Shown: one piece after another, positions 37,488-46,681 of the stretch
Layout of the letters: every line of letters begins with the position of its first letter
Numbering within the stretch: position 1 is the stretch's first letter
DNA from: Elusimicrobiota bacterium
GTDB lineage: Bacteria > CG03 > SLGR01 > JAFGSA01
Assembly: GCA_016934855.1 (NCBI GenBank)
Contig: JAFGSA010000046.1
Coordinates: 90,848-154,847 of the forward strand
Reading direction: 5' to 3'
DNA: 64,000 nt
The notes under the pieces: generated by a model
The model's database searches: none
What the model saw: the letters and a program-made list of their open reading frames with translations, nothing else
What the model was told of the DNA's origin: nothing
Position numbers and translations under genes: made by a program

Positions 37488-40370
37488 TTACCGGACGGCC
37501 CCCAGACTATGGCCGCATAACCTGTTCATCTCCGATATCGCCTTCTCTGTCCTGCTGTATATTCTCACTATATCTTTTTTATCCTTGATTTTCGAATATA
37601 AAAAAAAGAGAAAATGCTCTACTTCATAAAAAGGGAAAAAATAATCGCTGCACATGGTCTCTCTCATCATATAATCCAGGCTGCCGGCTGTCTGGCTGAT
37701 CCTGTCCTTCCACTTAAGCCCCCCTATTTCGTCATAACGGTACCTGGTCAGATTTATGGGGTTCCCGGAAGGATGGCCGGAGAGATCGGCACCAGAAACA
37801 TTCTCTATTCCGTATCTTTCCGGATTCAGCAACAGCCTGCTCCTTGTCCTCAGGTCAAACGCGTTGTAGTAAACCATGTTGATGTATTTCCTGTTCTTCC
37901 TGATAAACTCGATCGTAAGCTCGACATCCTCTCTGCGTTCGTGCGGGAATCCGCATATAATCTCAAGGCCCGTCCATATACCCGCTTCGTCCGTCCAGCG
38001 GATGGTATCTTCAAGCTGCTCGAGGCAGATACCTTTTCCTATATAATCAAGCAGTCTGGGGCTCGCCGTCTCCATGCCGTAGACCAGTCTTACGCAGCCG
38101 GCTTTCCTCAGCTTGAAAAGCATATCCCGGTCAATATTATCCGCCCGGGCACAGTCACACCACATTATATCCAGCCCTGATTCCAGTATATTGTCGCATA
38201 ACTCGTTCAGGTAGTCTTTTGAAATATTCAGCGTATCGTTCAGAAAAAACACCCCGGTTATACCGTATTTTTCCTTAAGCTCTTTATAATACGATACGAA
38301 TATGTCGGTTTTAACCACGTAGTTCAGCGCGTCCGAAGAAGAACAGCAGAAGATGCAACCGTAAGGGCATCCGTTCATCAATCTTAACGGCGACAGGATT
38401 ACGCCGCTATTATTAAAATCATCCAGTATCTCTTTTATTTCTGCATCGGCATTCATATGGCTTCTCTGCCCCCTGTACCCGTACATATCCATCGGCAACC
38501 CTTCGAAATCAGGCTTGATCGGAACAGAGAACCCGCCGCCATCGATGATCTTCTTATCTTCCCTGAACACAATACCCGGCACATTGCTCATATCTGCGCT
38601 GCATATCAACGCCGTTAAAAGCCTGTACAGCGCCTTTTCCCCGGTTCCCGTTATTAAATAATCGATATTCTCGCTGTGCTTTCTTATAAATGACATGTAT
38701 TTTTCAAATTCGAGGCCGCCGACTATTATCACGGGATCGTACTTATTTCTTATATATTTGGCATAAGCCAGCATAAACAGGATTGCGCTGTAATCCCTGT
38801 CTCCTTTAGGCACCGACAGAAGTATCGCCTTATACCCGCTGATCTCCGTCATCTTTTCCGTCTCTTCCATTATAAGGCTTATATCCTCATCCGCCTGCCC
38901 GTCTAAATATCTGGATATCCTTTCCGTATCATAAAATATCTCCCCGTTTATCCGGTCTTTATATTCACCGAACCTGTTTCTATGATTTATCTTGATATTC
39001 AGGTCGTCCTGAACGATGTTGATCTTGTTTGTCTTGAGATAGGAGACTATCTGCGCCATACCCAGGGGCAGGAGCATGATATAATTCAGCCAGTCACCGG
39101 GCATCTTGTCAAAATTAGGCGTTCTGATTATTTTAACGCTGAAATCTTCACTTATACGGCAGTGAAGATCATTACATAAATATTCTTTCAGCCTTTCATT
39201 GTTTATCCTGTCTTTCTCGATAATATTCTCTGTAGCCAGGATAGTCTTCCCTATATTCATACCGATGCTCTTTTCCCTGCCGGCCGTTTTTTCTGAATAC
39301 CTCAAATACTTGTCCACGGTGCCAGTCAATCCCTTTTCAGCCAGCTCCTGCTCTTTTTTCAGATAAACGGCTATCCTCAGATCCCTGTCGATGTCGGCGC
39401 CTGCCTTTCCCAGTTTTATGGCTTTCCTGTATTCCCTTATCGCCGAGCTGAGCTTTCCGGACTTCTCGTAGGTCTTCCCCAGCAGATAGAGGGCCTCTCC
39501 GTTAGAGGGATCCGATTTTACGGCCTTTTTAAGCTCCTGCGCTGCCCTGCTGAATTCTCCCTCTCGGCAATAATCCGACGCTATATCAATATAATTCTTC
39601 TCCAGCTTGGCCCTTATATCAGCCGGGGCATATCCCAGTCTGCCCGCTCTTTTGAACTCCGCTTGAGCGGCGGAGTATTTTTTCATCAGTTCATAGACCT
39701 TCCCAAGATCATAGTGCGTATCAGCCCGATCCGGATTAGCCTTGAGAGACCTGCGGGATTCCTTTTCCGACATGTCATAATTGCCCGAATGATAATATAG
39801 CCTGCCCAGATCGTTATATACTTCTCCAGAAGCGACTCCTTCGCTAACGGCTTTCTGCAGCTCCTGCTCAGCAAGTTCTTTTTTCCCCTGCCTGAAATAT
39901 ATCTTTGCCAGGGACATGCAGACGCTAGCGGTCCTATAGCCCATTTCAGCTGATTTTTTAAATTCCGAAACCGCCGAAGCGTAATCGCCCTTTTTCTCAT
40001 ATACTGTCCCCAGTTCAGCATGGAGCCTGCCGCTGGACTTATCCATGCCGATGGCGGAGCCGTATTCTTCAAGAGCCTTTTCGTACCGGCCCAGTCCGAA
40101 GCTGATCCGCCCCAGCATTTCGTGAAGCTCCGCCGTATCCATGCCCTTGGCCGCGGCTTTACCGAGTTTTTTCTCCGCCTCCATATACATACCCATATCG
40201 CAATACAGTCTGGCTATATTGAAGAAGCATTCGGCTTTGCCGCACCCTTCCTTTTCCGCGGCGAGGAGCTCTTCCAGCGCGAGATCGGCCCTTCCTTCCT
40301 TCTCATAAACCCACGCCTGTTCCATCCTGCGATCCGCACTGATGGTTTCTTTATGCCTTTCTATATCCAT
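37488..40370 (-). CDS. TPR-B12-binding-like-radical SAM protein, isolated copy (g23)
   Basis: A 960-residue protein and the only B12-like member outside the g11-g13 run. About ten TPRs (10-330) are followed by a helical spacer, then the B12-binding-like region: LGMAQIVSYLKTNK, YKAILLSVPKGD, VIIVGGLEFEKYM and GTGEKALYRLL. The radical SAM motif is Cys668-PYG-Cys672-IF-Cys675, with an additional Cys right after it (FCCSSS). RLVYGMETASPRLL and ICGFPHERREDVE follow. The conserved end (GGLKWKDRIS ... FFLYSKIKDKK) matches g11-g13. No DxHxxG motif. AGGG lies 6 nt before the ATG. Substrate unknown. Confidence 0.9.
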   Translation of the reverse strand: MDIERHKETISADRRMEQAWVYEKEGRADLALEELLAAEKEGCGKAECFFNIARLYCDMGMYMEAEKKLGKAAAKGMDTAELHEMLGRISFGLGRYEKALEEYGSAIGMDKSSGRLHAELGTVYEKKGDYASAVSEFKKSAEMGYRTASVCMSLAKIYFRQGKKELAEQELQKAVSEGVASGEVYNDLGRLYYHSGNYDMSEKESRRSLKANPDRADTHYDLGKVYELMKKYSAAQAEFKRAGRLGYAPADIRAKLEKNYIDIASDYCREGEFSRAAQELKKAVKSDPSNGEALYLLGKTYEKSGKLSSAIREYRKAIKLGKAGADIDRDLRIAVYLKKEQELAEKGLTGTVDKYLRYSEKTAGREKSIGMNIGKTILATENIIEKDRINNERLKEYLCNDLHCRISEDFSVKIIRTPNFDKMPGDWLNYIMLLPLGMAQIVSYLKTNKINIVQDDLNIKINHRNRFGEYKDRINGEIFYDTERISRYLDGQADEDISLIMEETEKMTEISGYKAILLSVPKGDRDYSAILFMLAYAKYIRNKYDPVIIVGGLEFEKYMSFIRKHSENIDYLITGTGEKALYRLLTALICSADMSNVPGIVFREDKKIIDGGGFSVPIKPDFEGLPMDMYGYRGQRSHMNADAEIKEILDDFNNSGVILSPLRLMNGCPYGCIFCCSSSDALNYVVKTDIFVSYYKELKEKYGITGVFFLNDTLNISKDYLNELCDNILESGLDIMWCDCARADNIDRDMLFKLRKAGCVRLVYGMETASPRLLDYIGKGICLEQLEDTIRWTDEAGIWTGLEIICGFPHERREDVELTIEFIRKNRKYINMVYYNAFDLRTRSRLLLNPERYGIENVSGADLSGHPSGNPINLTRYRYDEIGGLKWKDRISQTAGSLDYMMRETMCSDYFFPFYEVEHFLFFLYSKIKDKKDIVRIYSRTEKAISEMNRLCGHSLGAVR

Positions 40371-40395
40371 ATATAACCCTGTCTTAAATCATCCC

Positions 40396-42309
40396 TCACA
40401 ATAACATCCTTCTGCGGGCGGAAGTCTCCAGACATCCCGCATCACAGTATCTTATGCTTTCTTTACCGGCCATCTGAAGCCTGTATTCCTGCATAACCCT
40501 GCCGTTCCAGATATCTTCCAGCGACATCTTCGCTACATTACCCGCGGCTTCTCTGCAGTAGCACCACGGTATGACATTGCCGCCGACTTCTATTATCATT
40601 CCTATCCAGGGATAGAGGCACATACCGTATCCGGCTTTCCCCGGAGTTCCTCCATCACCGGCCGTAACAGCAGACGGATCTTTTCCCATACCCCGGGGAA
40701 AACAGACCGTACTGGTGTACTCTATTGCGGATTCCCGCGCCCTGAGGCTTAATTCATCCAGGCTCTTCCGGACATATTCCAGCTCCTTAGCGTCGGGATC
40801 CAGGAAAAGGTTCTCCCCGAAATCACCCTCCAGTTTTATGATCCTCAGCTTATTGAATCCGTATCTCTCCATAAAGGCGATGACGTCCCCGAGCTCCCTG
40901 TAATTGGACCTCATCAGAAGGAAATGTATGCCCGTATTCACGCGGCGTTCTCCATGACTTCTGCAGTACCTGTACCTGTTCACCAGCTCGATGCTCTTTA
41001 TAAGCCTTCCGAACTCCGCTCCTTTCCTTATCCGTTCGTAACCGTCCCTGTTTATGCTGTCTATCGAAAACATTATATCCGCCGGCGATGATGTAAGCCT
41101 GCCGGCGCGTTCTTCATCGATAAGAAGTCCGTTAGTCGTCACTTCCTGCCTGAGCTGAGGGTAAACCGAAGCTTCATCGAACAGCCGGTCAAAATGTTCC
41201 GAGAGCAGCGGTTCGCCGCCGGACCACGATACTTTCTCCAGGTACGGAAACCACCCGGCCGCTTCTTCGCAGGTGCGCCGGGGTATATCCCATGCACTCT
41301 CTTTCCAGTTACTGCACATTATACATCTTATGTTGCACCGGCTGGTCAGGTGCACGGCAAGCAACCCGGGCCTTGACTCAAGCAGGCTTTTTCCTTCCAG
41401 CGCTTCAATATGATTTTTTACCTTGTTGCCGAACCATACTTCTTCCGTACAGCGTTTCATCCCCATCACTTTCCGGAGCCCGGCCCCCGCTTTTTCCCTG
41501 TCTCCCGAAGCCATGTATAAATCGGCCAGCTCCAGTCTCAGCCTCTCATCGTCGTAGCCTTTTTCGAGCGCCCGCTCCATATGGTTCTTCGCGGAAAGTC
41601 CGTCTCCCAGCCTGTTATATATAAATCCCATTTCGGCGTTATACTTCCCGTCAGCCGGCGCCGCTGACACAGCTTTCTTCAGGTTTATTATTGATGAATC
41701 ATAGTCGCCGAGTTCCGCATACAGGCGCCCGAGATCGTTAAAAACGTCCGGTTTTTCATAACCGCACCCGTATGCTTCTTCCAGTTCCTTTACCGCCTGT
41801 TTAAAATCCCCCTTTTTTTCGTATACCCTCCCCAGGCAGGCATGGAACTCCCCGCATTTTTCTCCTTCTTCGGAGCTCAGCGCCTTCCTGAGCTCTTCTT
41901 CGGCCGGGTCGTACCTGCCCGTTTTTTCGTATATAATTCCAAGCCTTCCGCGCACATCCGCATCAGATGGGTTAAACTTCAGCGCTTTCAGGCAGGCTTC
42001 CTCTGCCTTACCATATTCTCCGTCTTCGGCATATATCCTTGCGATACCCATGCAGGCCGTCACGGTCTCTCTACCCATGCCTATAGCCTTCATGTATTCG
42101 GCCAGCGCCTCTTTTCTGTCGCCTTTTTCGGACAGTACGCCGGCAAACTCTTCATGCAGCCCGGCATTGTCCGGATCAAGGCCGATAATCCCGCGGTATC
42201 CCTCGGCAGCCAGAGAATAGTCCCCCTTTTTCACCAGTCTGCGGACCGCTTCGAGGCGTCCCATGACTGTTTCTCCGGTAGTATTTTTTTCAGGCTTCTT
42301 TTTCATCAT
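40396..42309 (-). CDS. TPR-radical SAM/SPASM-like protein, WSGGE variant (g24)
   Basis: A 637-residue protein: eight TPRs (about 18-280), then a variant junction (WFGNKVKNHIEALEGKSLLES) and Cys325, Cys329, Cys332. The motif here is WSGGEPLLS. The next strand is SIDSINRDGYERIRKGA, in which Ser replaces the Gly after SID and GYE replaces TYE. The loop reads GENLF. The tail CLYPWIGMIIE ... CYC ... DIWN ... CDAGC is like that of g9, and the two also share a KLRI(I/L) strand before the loop, so g24 and g9 are probably close relatives despite 8 against 21 TPRs. It starts seven bases after the g25 stop. Substrate unknown. Confidence 0.91.
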   Translation of the reverse strand: MMKKKPEKNTTGETVMGRLEAVRRLVKKGDYSLAAEGYRGIIGLDPDNAGLHEEFAGVLSEKGDRKEALAEYMKAIGMGRETVTACMGIARIYAEDGEYGKAEEACLKALKFNPSDADVRGRLGIIYEKTGRYDPAEEELRKALSSEEGEKCGEFHACLGRVYEKKGDFKQAVKELEEAYGCGYEKPDVFNDLGRLYAELGDYDSSIINLKKAVSAAPADGKYNAEMGFIYNRLGDGLSAKNHMERALEKGYDDERLRLELADLYMASGDREKAGAGLRKVMGMKRCTEEVWFGNKVKNHIEALEGKSLLESRPGLLAVHLTSRCNIRCIMCSNWKESAWDIPRRTCEEAAGWFPYLEKVSWSGGEPLLSEHFDRLFDEASVYPQLRQEVTTNGLLIDEERAGRLTSSPADIMFSIDSINRDGYERIRKGAEFGRLIKSIELVNRYRYCRSHGERRVNTGIHFLLMRSNYRELGDVIAFMERYGFNKLRIIKLEGDFGENLFLDPDAKELEYVRKSLDELSLRARESAIEYTSTVCFPRGMGKDPSAVTAGDGGTPGKAGYGMCLYPWIGMIIEVGGNVIPWCYCREAAGNVAKMSLEDIWNGRVMQEYRLQMAGKESIRYCDAGCLETSARRRMLL

Positions 42310-42316
42310 ATCCGCC

Positions 42317-43903
42317 CTATATAGGACTTATCCTGCATACGGTTTCCGGCATATCCGGATCGCACAGGTATCGATAATCGTTCTTTATTATCTGACTTCT
42401 GTATTCCTGCATTATCTCGTTATTCCATATTTCATCTATGGTCTCATCGCCGAACACGCTGCCTGCCCGTTTCTGGCAGCGGCAGTTGGACCTTATTCCC
42501 GCAAAAACGTCTATCCTCAGGTATTTCCAGGGCCAGTGACACGGTATCCTGTTTTTCGGCAGTTTCCGTGCGGGTTTTCCCGCGGCGTGACTGCCGGCTT
42601 CCATGGGCGGGAACTGTTTGTACAGCGTTATACCTTTCTCCCTGGCCTCCTCTTCGACCTCGGGCATAACCTTCCTGAAATAGCCGCGGATGTCCCTGTC
42701 ATTGTTTATAAAGATATTTTCGACAGTGCTGTCATGATGGGTGGACGACAGGGAAAGATTATCGAACCCGTGCTTTTTCGCGAAATCCACTATATTCTCC
42801 AGCTCCCTGTAGTTCGATCTCATTATTAAAAACAGCAGCGATGTCCTGAATCCGGGTGACACTGCTTTGTATTTTTTCACCGCATCCAGGCTCCTCATCA
42901 GATCCTCATATTTGGCCCCGTTCCTTATGCTCTCGTAGGTGTCTTTTGTTATGCCGTCTATCGAATAGCTGAGATCCATATTTACTTTACTGAACCTTTC
43001 CGCCCATTTTTCGTCTATCAGGAGCCCATTTGTTGTTATATTCTGTTTAAGGTGCCTGAAAGACGATGCCAGCTCAAAAAGCTCCTCGAAATGCCTGGAG
43101 AGGAAAACCTCGCCGCCGCGCCACAGGATGAGTTCGATATCAGGAATCCATTTTTTTATCTGTTCGACCGTCTTCTGGGGCATATCGTCTTCATATCCGT
43201 CGACAAAATTGCACATCTTGCACCTCAGGTTGCATCTGGTGGTCAGGACGACACCCACAGCCCGGGGTTTCGAGTCCAGCACCACCTTACGCTGGGAAAG
43301 CTCTATATTATTCAGTATCTTGTTCTTAAACCATGGCTCTTCCCTGTGGGAGCTTATTTCGGCGGCTCTCATGAACTCCTTTACCGACAGGTCCAACCTG
43401 CCCTGCTCCCTCAAGAGCTCTCCCCTTTTTATCCTCAGTTCGTCGTCTTCATAGCCTTTCCTGACAGCCTTTTTCAGTTCTCTAACGGATTTTTTAAGAT
43501 CCCGGCTTCTGGCATAGATATTAGCCAGCTCCGCGTTGAACGAACCCTCTTTCCTGTTGAGCCTGATCGCCTTTTTCAGTTCTTCCACCGCCCTGTCTTC
43601 ATTTCCCAGGCCGCACAAGGCGCGGCCGATTTCCTTGCGGATTTCCGCCGTATCCAGGCCTTTTTCCACTGCCGCATTCAGTTCGTTCAAAGCGGCCTCA
43701 TACAAACCCCTGTCGCAATATATCCTCCCGATGTCGCGGTATGCCCGCGCAGTATCGAACCCTTTTTCGACGGATCTCCTGAGTTCTTTCACCGCCTCTT
43801 CGTATTCTCCCGCCTTCTCATGCTCCCAGGCAGACCGGGCGCATAACTCCCCCTCCCGGATATCTTCGGCAGACAACTGCATGTTTTTTATGTCTTCTGC
43901 CAT
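42317..43903 (-). CDS. TPR-radical SAM protein, HH/CRC subclass (g25)
   Basis: A 528-residue protein with five TPRs (about 18-185), the junction LNNIELSQRKVVLDS and Cys224-NLR-Cys228-KM-Cys231. WRGGEVFLS carries Arg before GGE. The loop contains STHHDSTVENIF. The tail differs from most members: CHWPWKYLRID, then CRC, EIWN, then a final pair spaced C-x8-C (LCDPDMPETVC) ending in RISPI. The HH loop, CRC and C-x8-C occur together only here and in g28 and g32. GGAG lies 6 nt upstream of the ATG and overlaps the g26 stop. Substrate unknown; the covariation suggests a distinct reaction or substrate. Confidence 0.91.
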   Translation of the reverse strand: MAEDIKNMQLSAEDIREGELCARSAWEHEKAGEYEEAVKELRRSVEKGFDTARAYRDIGRIYCDRGLYEAALNELNAAVEKGLDTAEIRKEIGRALCGLGNEDRAVEELKKAIRLNRKEGSFNAELANIYARSRDLKKSVRELKKAVRKGYEDDELRIKRGELLREQGRLDLSVKEFMRAAEISSHREEPWFKNKILNNIELSQRKVVLDSKPRAVGVVLTTRCNLRCKMCNFVDGYEDDMPQKTVEQIKKWIPDIELILWRGGEVFLSRHFEELFELASSFRHLKQNITTNGLLIDEKWAERFSKVNMDLSYSIDGITKDTYESIRNGAKYEDLMRSLDAVKKYKAVSPGFRTSLLFLIMRSNYRELENIVDFAKKHGFDNLSLSSTHHDSTVENIFINNDRDIRGYFRKVMPEVEEEAREKGITLYKQFPPMEAGSHAAGKPARKLPKNRIPCHWPWKYLRIDVFAGIRSNCRCQKRAGSVFGDETIDEIWNNEIMQEYRSQIIKNDYRYLCDPDMPETVCRISPI

Positions 43904-43906
43904 ATG

Positions 43907-46681
43907 CTACTCCGGCCCGCGCAGTTCGCTCTCGGCGACGTTCAGAAAACAGTTGGGATTACAGATATTCCCGTTATTTCCAGCCAGTATCTTCTTCCTG
44001 AGTTCCCGCAGGCCCTCGCCGTTCCATATATCCCTCAGACTTTCACTTCCTCCCACAGCACCAACTTTTCTAAGGCAATAACAATGGCTTATCACTTCAG
44101 CCTTGCTGTTTATCATGAGCTGGCGCCACGGCTTCAAACACATGGGCCCTCCGGAAGGGCCGCTCTTTTCCCTGCCAGATCTCCCGCTCTCATCGCCTTT
44201 TTCCCCCGCCGCAGTACTTACAGTCATCCTGTTCACTATGCGGAGACCTTCGGGCAGCGCCCGGCGGCATAGATCACGGACCGCGTCCATAATATAAGGC
44301 TTGTCTTTCTCGTAATATCCGTTGCAGCCGGGCACGCCGAAACCCAGGGAAACCAGGTATAATGTGCCTATGCCGTATTTCTTCATAAAATCCGCCGCTT
44401 GCGCCAGCTCCCTGTAATTTTCCTCCATCACTACCATCTGCATGGACACTTCCAGTCCTTTTCCTTTCCTGCGGGATCCCGCACCCGAGTATTCACCGAT
44501 CAATTCCAGTATCGCAGCAAGCTTACCGTAATCTGCCCCTTTTCTTATCCTCTCATAGGTCGGCCTCGTCAACCCGTCGATCGATACAGTAAGATTGATA
44601 TCGGCATCAGCCATGATCCCCAGCCACTGCCTGTCCAGAAGAAGGCCGTTTGTGCATATATCCTGCCTCAGACCATTATGGGACGAAGCTTCTTCCAGCA
44701 GTCCCCTGAATCCCGGGTAAAGAAACACCTCTCCGCCGGTCCAGGATATCCGCTCGAGATACGGCATGAGGTCCCTTACCTGAACCGCCGTATCGGGCGG
44801 CAGTTCCCAGTCTCCCCTGATGACCTCGCACATCACGCAGCTTATATTACATCTGCTCGTCAGGCTCACGTTAAGGGTTGTAGGCATGGATTCGAGTATA
44901 ACCCTGCCTTCGGATATCTCCATTTCGTTCAGCAGCCTGTTTCTGAAAGATATGCCCGGGGAATCTCCGATATCCGCAAGCGCTCTTCTGAATTCATCAG
45001 CTGATTCTTTCATCCTGCCCATATCGCGGTATAGACGGCCCAGGTTTACATGCGTATACGCATCGCGCGAACCGATACTGCAGACTTTTTCCGGGACCGC
45101 GATAGCCTGCCCGCGGGCGGCGAATCCGCCCGGGATGCATCCTGCGCCGCAGCTGCCGTCATCCCTGTCTTCAACAATACTCTTCCTGACCGATCTGGCC
45201 TCGGGGCTGTTCCAGGCCTGTGCCAGGCTGACGCGCGCCGTATCCCCGACAGTCTTCATACAGCCGCAATGAAGCGTTATCTTCCCGCCGGTTGTTATGG
45301 TCAGCTGCTGCCACGGCCAAAGGCAGCGTATTCTTCCGGGCACGGCTGTCGCCGCGGTATTTTCTGCCTCATCAGAGGGATTGCCTGCGGGCAGGCTGCT
45401 GGCAACCTCTATCCCCTTCTGTCTTCCCCTTTCGATGATATGCCCCAGATATTCTTCGTCGATATTCACATGCCGGTTTCCCGGGTGCCCGCCGTTTTCA
45501 CAGTTCTTCCAGGGCATGAATATGAGTATATCGAAACCATGGTCTTCGAGAAAATCGTTTATATGTTCAAGATCGGCCGCGTTTTCTTCCATCACGACCA
45601 TATGCATCCCGAGCTTCATCCCGGATTTTTTGCCCTCGCTCCCCTTTATACTGCATATCATATCCAGCTTTTTCCTTATATCCCCGAACGAGGCGCCTTT
45701 ATGTATTTTTTCGTAAGTTTCGCTGCACAGGCCGTTAACCGAAACCAGGAGGTTGACATCGCAATGGATAAACCTCCTCACCCAGGCTTCATCGACAAGC
45801 AGGCCGTTAGTGCAGATATTCTGGTGCAGATGCTCATGTTTTATCGCTTCCGAAAAAAGCGCGTCAAAACCCTCATAAAGGAACACCTCTCCGCCCGTCC
45901 AGTCGACGGTCTCGAGGGAGGGCATCATGCTTTTTATCTCTTCCGCCGTGTTTCGGGGGATATCCCAATGCTGCGCCGGCTTACTGCACATCACGCATTC
46001 CAGGTTACATCTCGATGTAAGGCTCGCGACCAGTTTTCTAGGCCCGGATTCCAGGCAGTCTTTTTTCTCTGTTATCTCCTTTTCGTTCAGCATCCAGTTC
46101 TTGAACCAAATTCGGCTCCCTGCTCTTTTCATGGCCTTATCGAACTCTTCCAGCGACTTTGCCGTGTCTCCGGCATCTCTGTATATCTTCCCCAAGGATA
46201 TATGCACGTTTTCATCTGCGGTGTTTTCGGAAGCCGCGCCCAGGGCGTCCTTTAAAATACCCGCCGCCCGGTCATACTCGCCCAGGGACCCGTATATTCC
46301 GCTCAGGGCTTCATATACCTCCCTTTTCCTGTACCCTTTGTCCAGGGCTTCGGAATATTCTTCGATCGCGCTGTTAAACTCATTTCGAACCCTGTATATA
46401 TCGCCCATCTGCGCGTGTATCCTGCCGTCCCCGGGCTTCAGGCCGAGAGCAAGCCGGCATTCCTCGAACGCTTTGTCCTGGTCGCCCGAATCCAGGTATA
46501 TCCTGCTGAGATCGTAATGCATACCGGCAATGTTAAAATCTTTTTCGATGGCCGTTCTCAGCTCATCCACGGCAAGGCCGATCTCTTTCTCCTTTTCATA
46601 TTCCCAGGCAAGCCGGGCATGAAGTTCGCCGTTTTCCGGATCCCTGACAAGGGCCGCTTTCAGTTCGGATATCTTCGTCAT
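43907..46681 (-). CDS. Double-module TPR-radical SAM/SPASM-like fusion (g26)
   Basis: About 924 residues with two complete catalytic modules in one frame. Module 1: five TPRs (about 10-190), LNEKEITEKKDCLES, Cys225, Cys229, Cys232, WTGGEVFLY, VSVNGLCSETYEKIHKGA (Asn replaces the usual Asp), tail CLWPWQQLTI ... CGC ... AWN ... CGAGC. A short linker and one TPR (about 550-590) lead to module 2: LNEMEISEGRVILES, Cys611, Cys615, Cys618, WTGGEVFLY, VSIDGLTRPTYERIRKGA, tail CLKPWRQLMIN ... CYC ... DIWN ... CNPNC. Both modules use the same WTGGEVFLY, consistent with tandem duplication and loss of a stop. The start at 46681 makes an ATGA overlap with g27; a longer frame to 46744 lies in g27. Substrate unknown. 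Confidence 0.92.
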   Translation of the reverse strand: MTKISELKAALVRDPENGELHARLAWEYEKEKEIGLAVDELRTAIEKDFNIAGMHYDLSRIYLDSGDQDKAFEECRLALGLKPGDGRIHAQMGDIYRVRNEFNSAIEEYSEALDKGYRKREVYEALSGIYGSLGEYDRAAGILKDALGAASENTADENVHISLGKIYRDAGDTAKSLEEFDKAMKRAGSRIWFKNWMLNEKEITEKKDCLESGPRKLVASLTSRCNLECVMCSKPAQHWDIPRNTAEEIKSMMPSLETVDWTGGEVFLYEGFDALFSEAIKHEHLHQNICTNGLLVDEAWVRRFIHCDVNLLVSVNGLCSETYEKIHKGASFGDIRKKLDMICSIKGSEGKKSGMKLGMHMVVMEENAADLEHINDFLEDHGFDILIFMPWKNCENGGHPGNRHVNIDEEYLGHIIERGRQKGIEVASSLPAGNPSDEAENTAATAVPGRIRCLWPWQQLTITTGGKITLHCGCMKTVGDTARVSLAQAWNSPEARSVRKSIVEDRDDGSCGAGCIPGGFAARGQAIAVPEKVCSIGSRDAYTHVNLGRLYRDMGRMKESADEFRRALADIGDSPGISFRNRLLNEMEISEGRVILESMPTTLNVSLTSRCNISCVMCEVIRGDWELPPDTAVQVRDLMPYLERISWTGGEVFLYPGFRGLLEEASSHNGLRQDICTNGLLLDRQWLGIMADADINLTVSIDGLTRPTYERIRKGADYGKLAAILELIGEYSGAGSRRKGKGLEVSMQMVVMEENYRELAQAADFMKKYGIGTLYLVSLGFGVPGCNGYYEKDKPYIMDAVRDLCRRALPEGLRIVNRMTVSTAAGEKGDESGRSGREKSGPSGGPMCLKPWRQLMINSKAEVISHCYCLRKVGAVGGSESLRDIWNGEGLRELRKKILAGNNGNICNPNCFLNVAESELRGPE

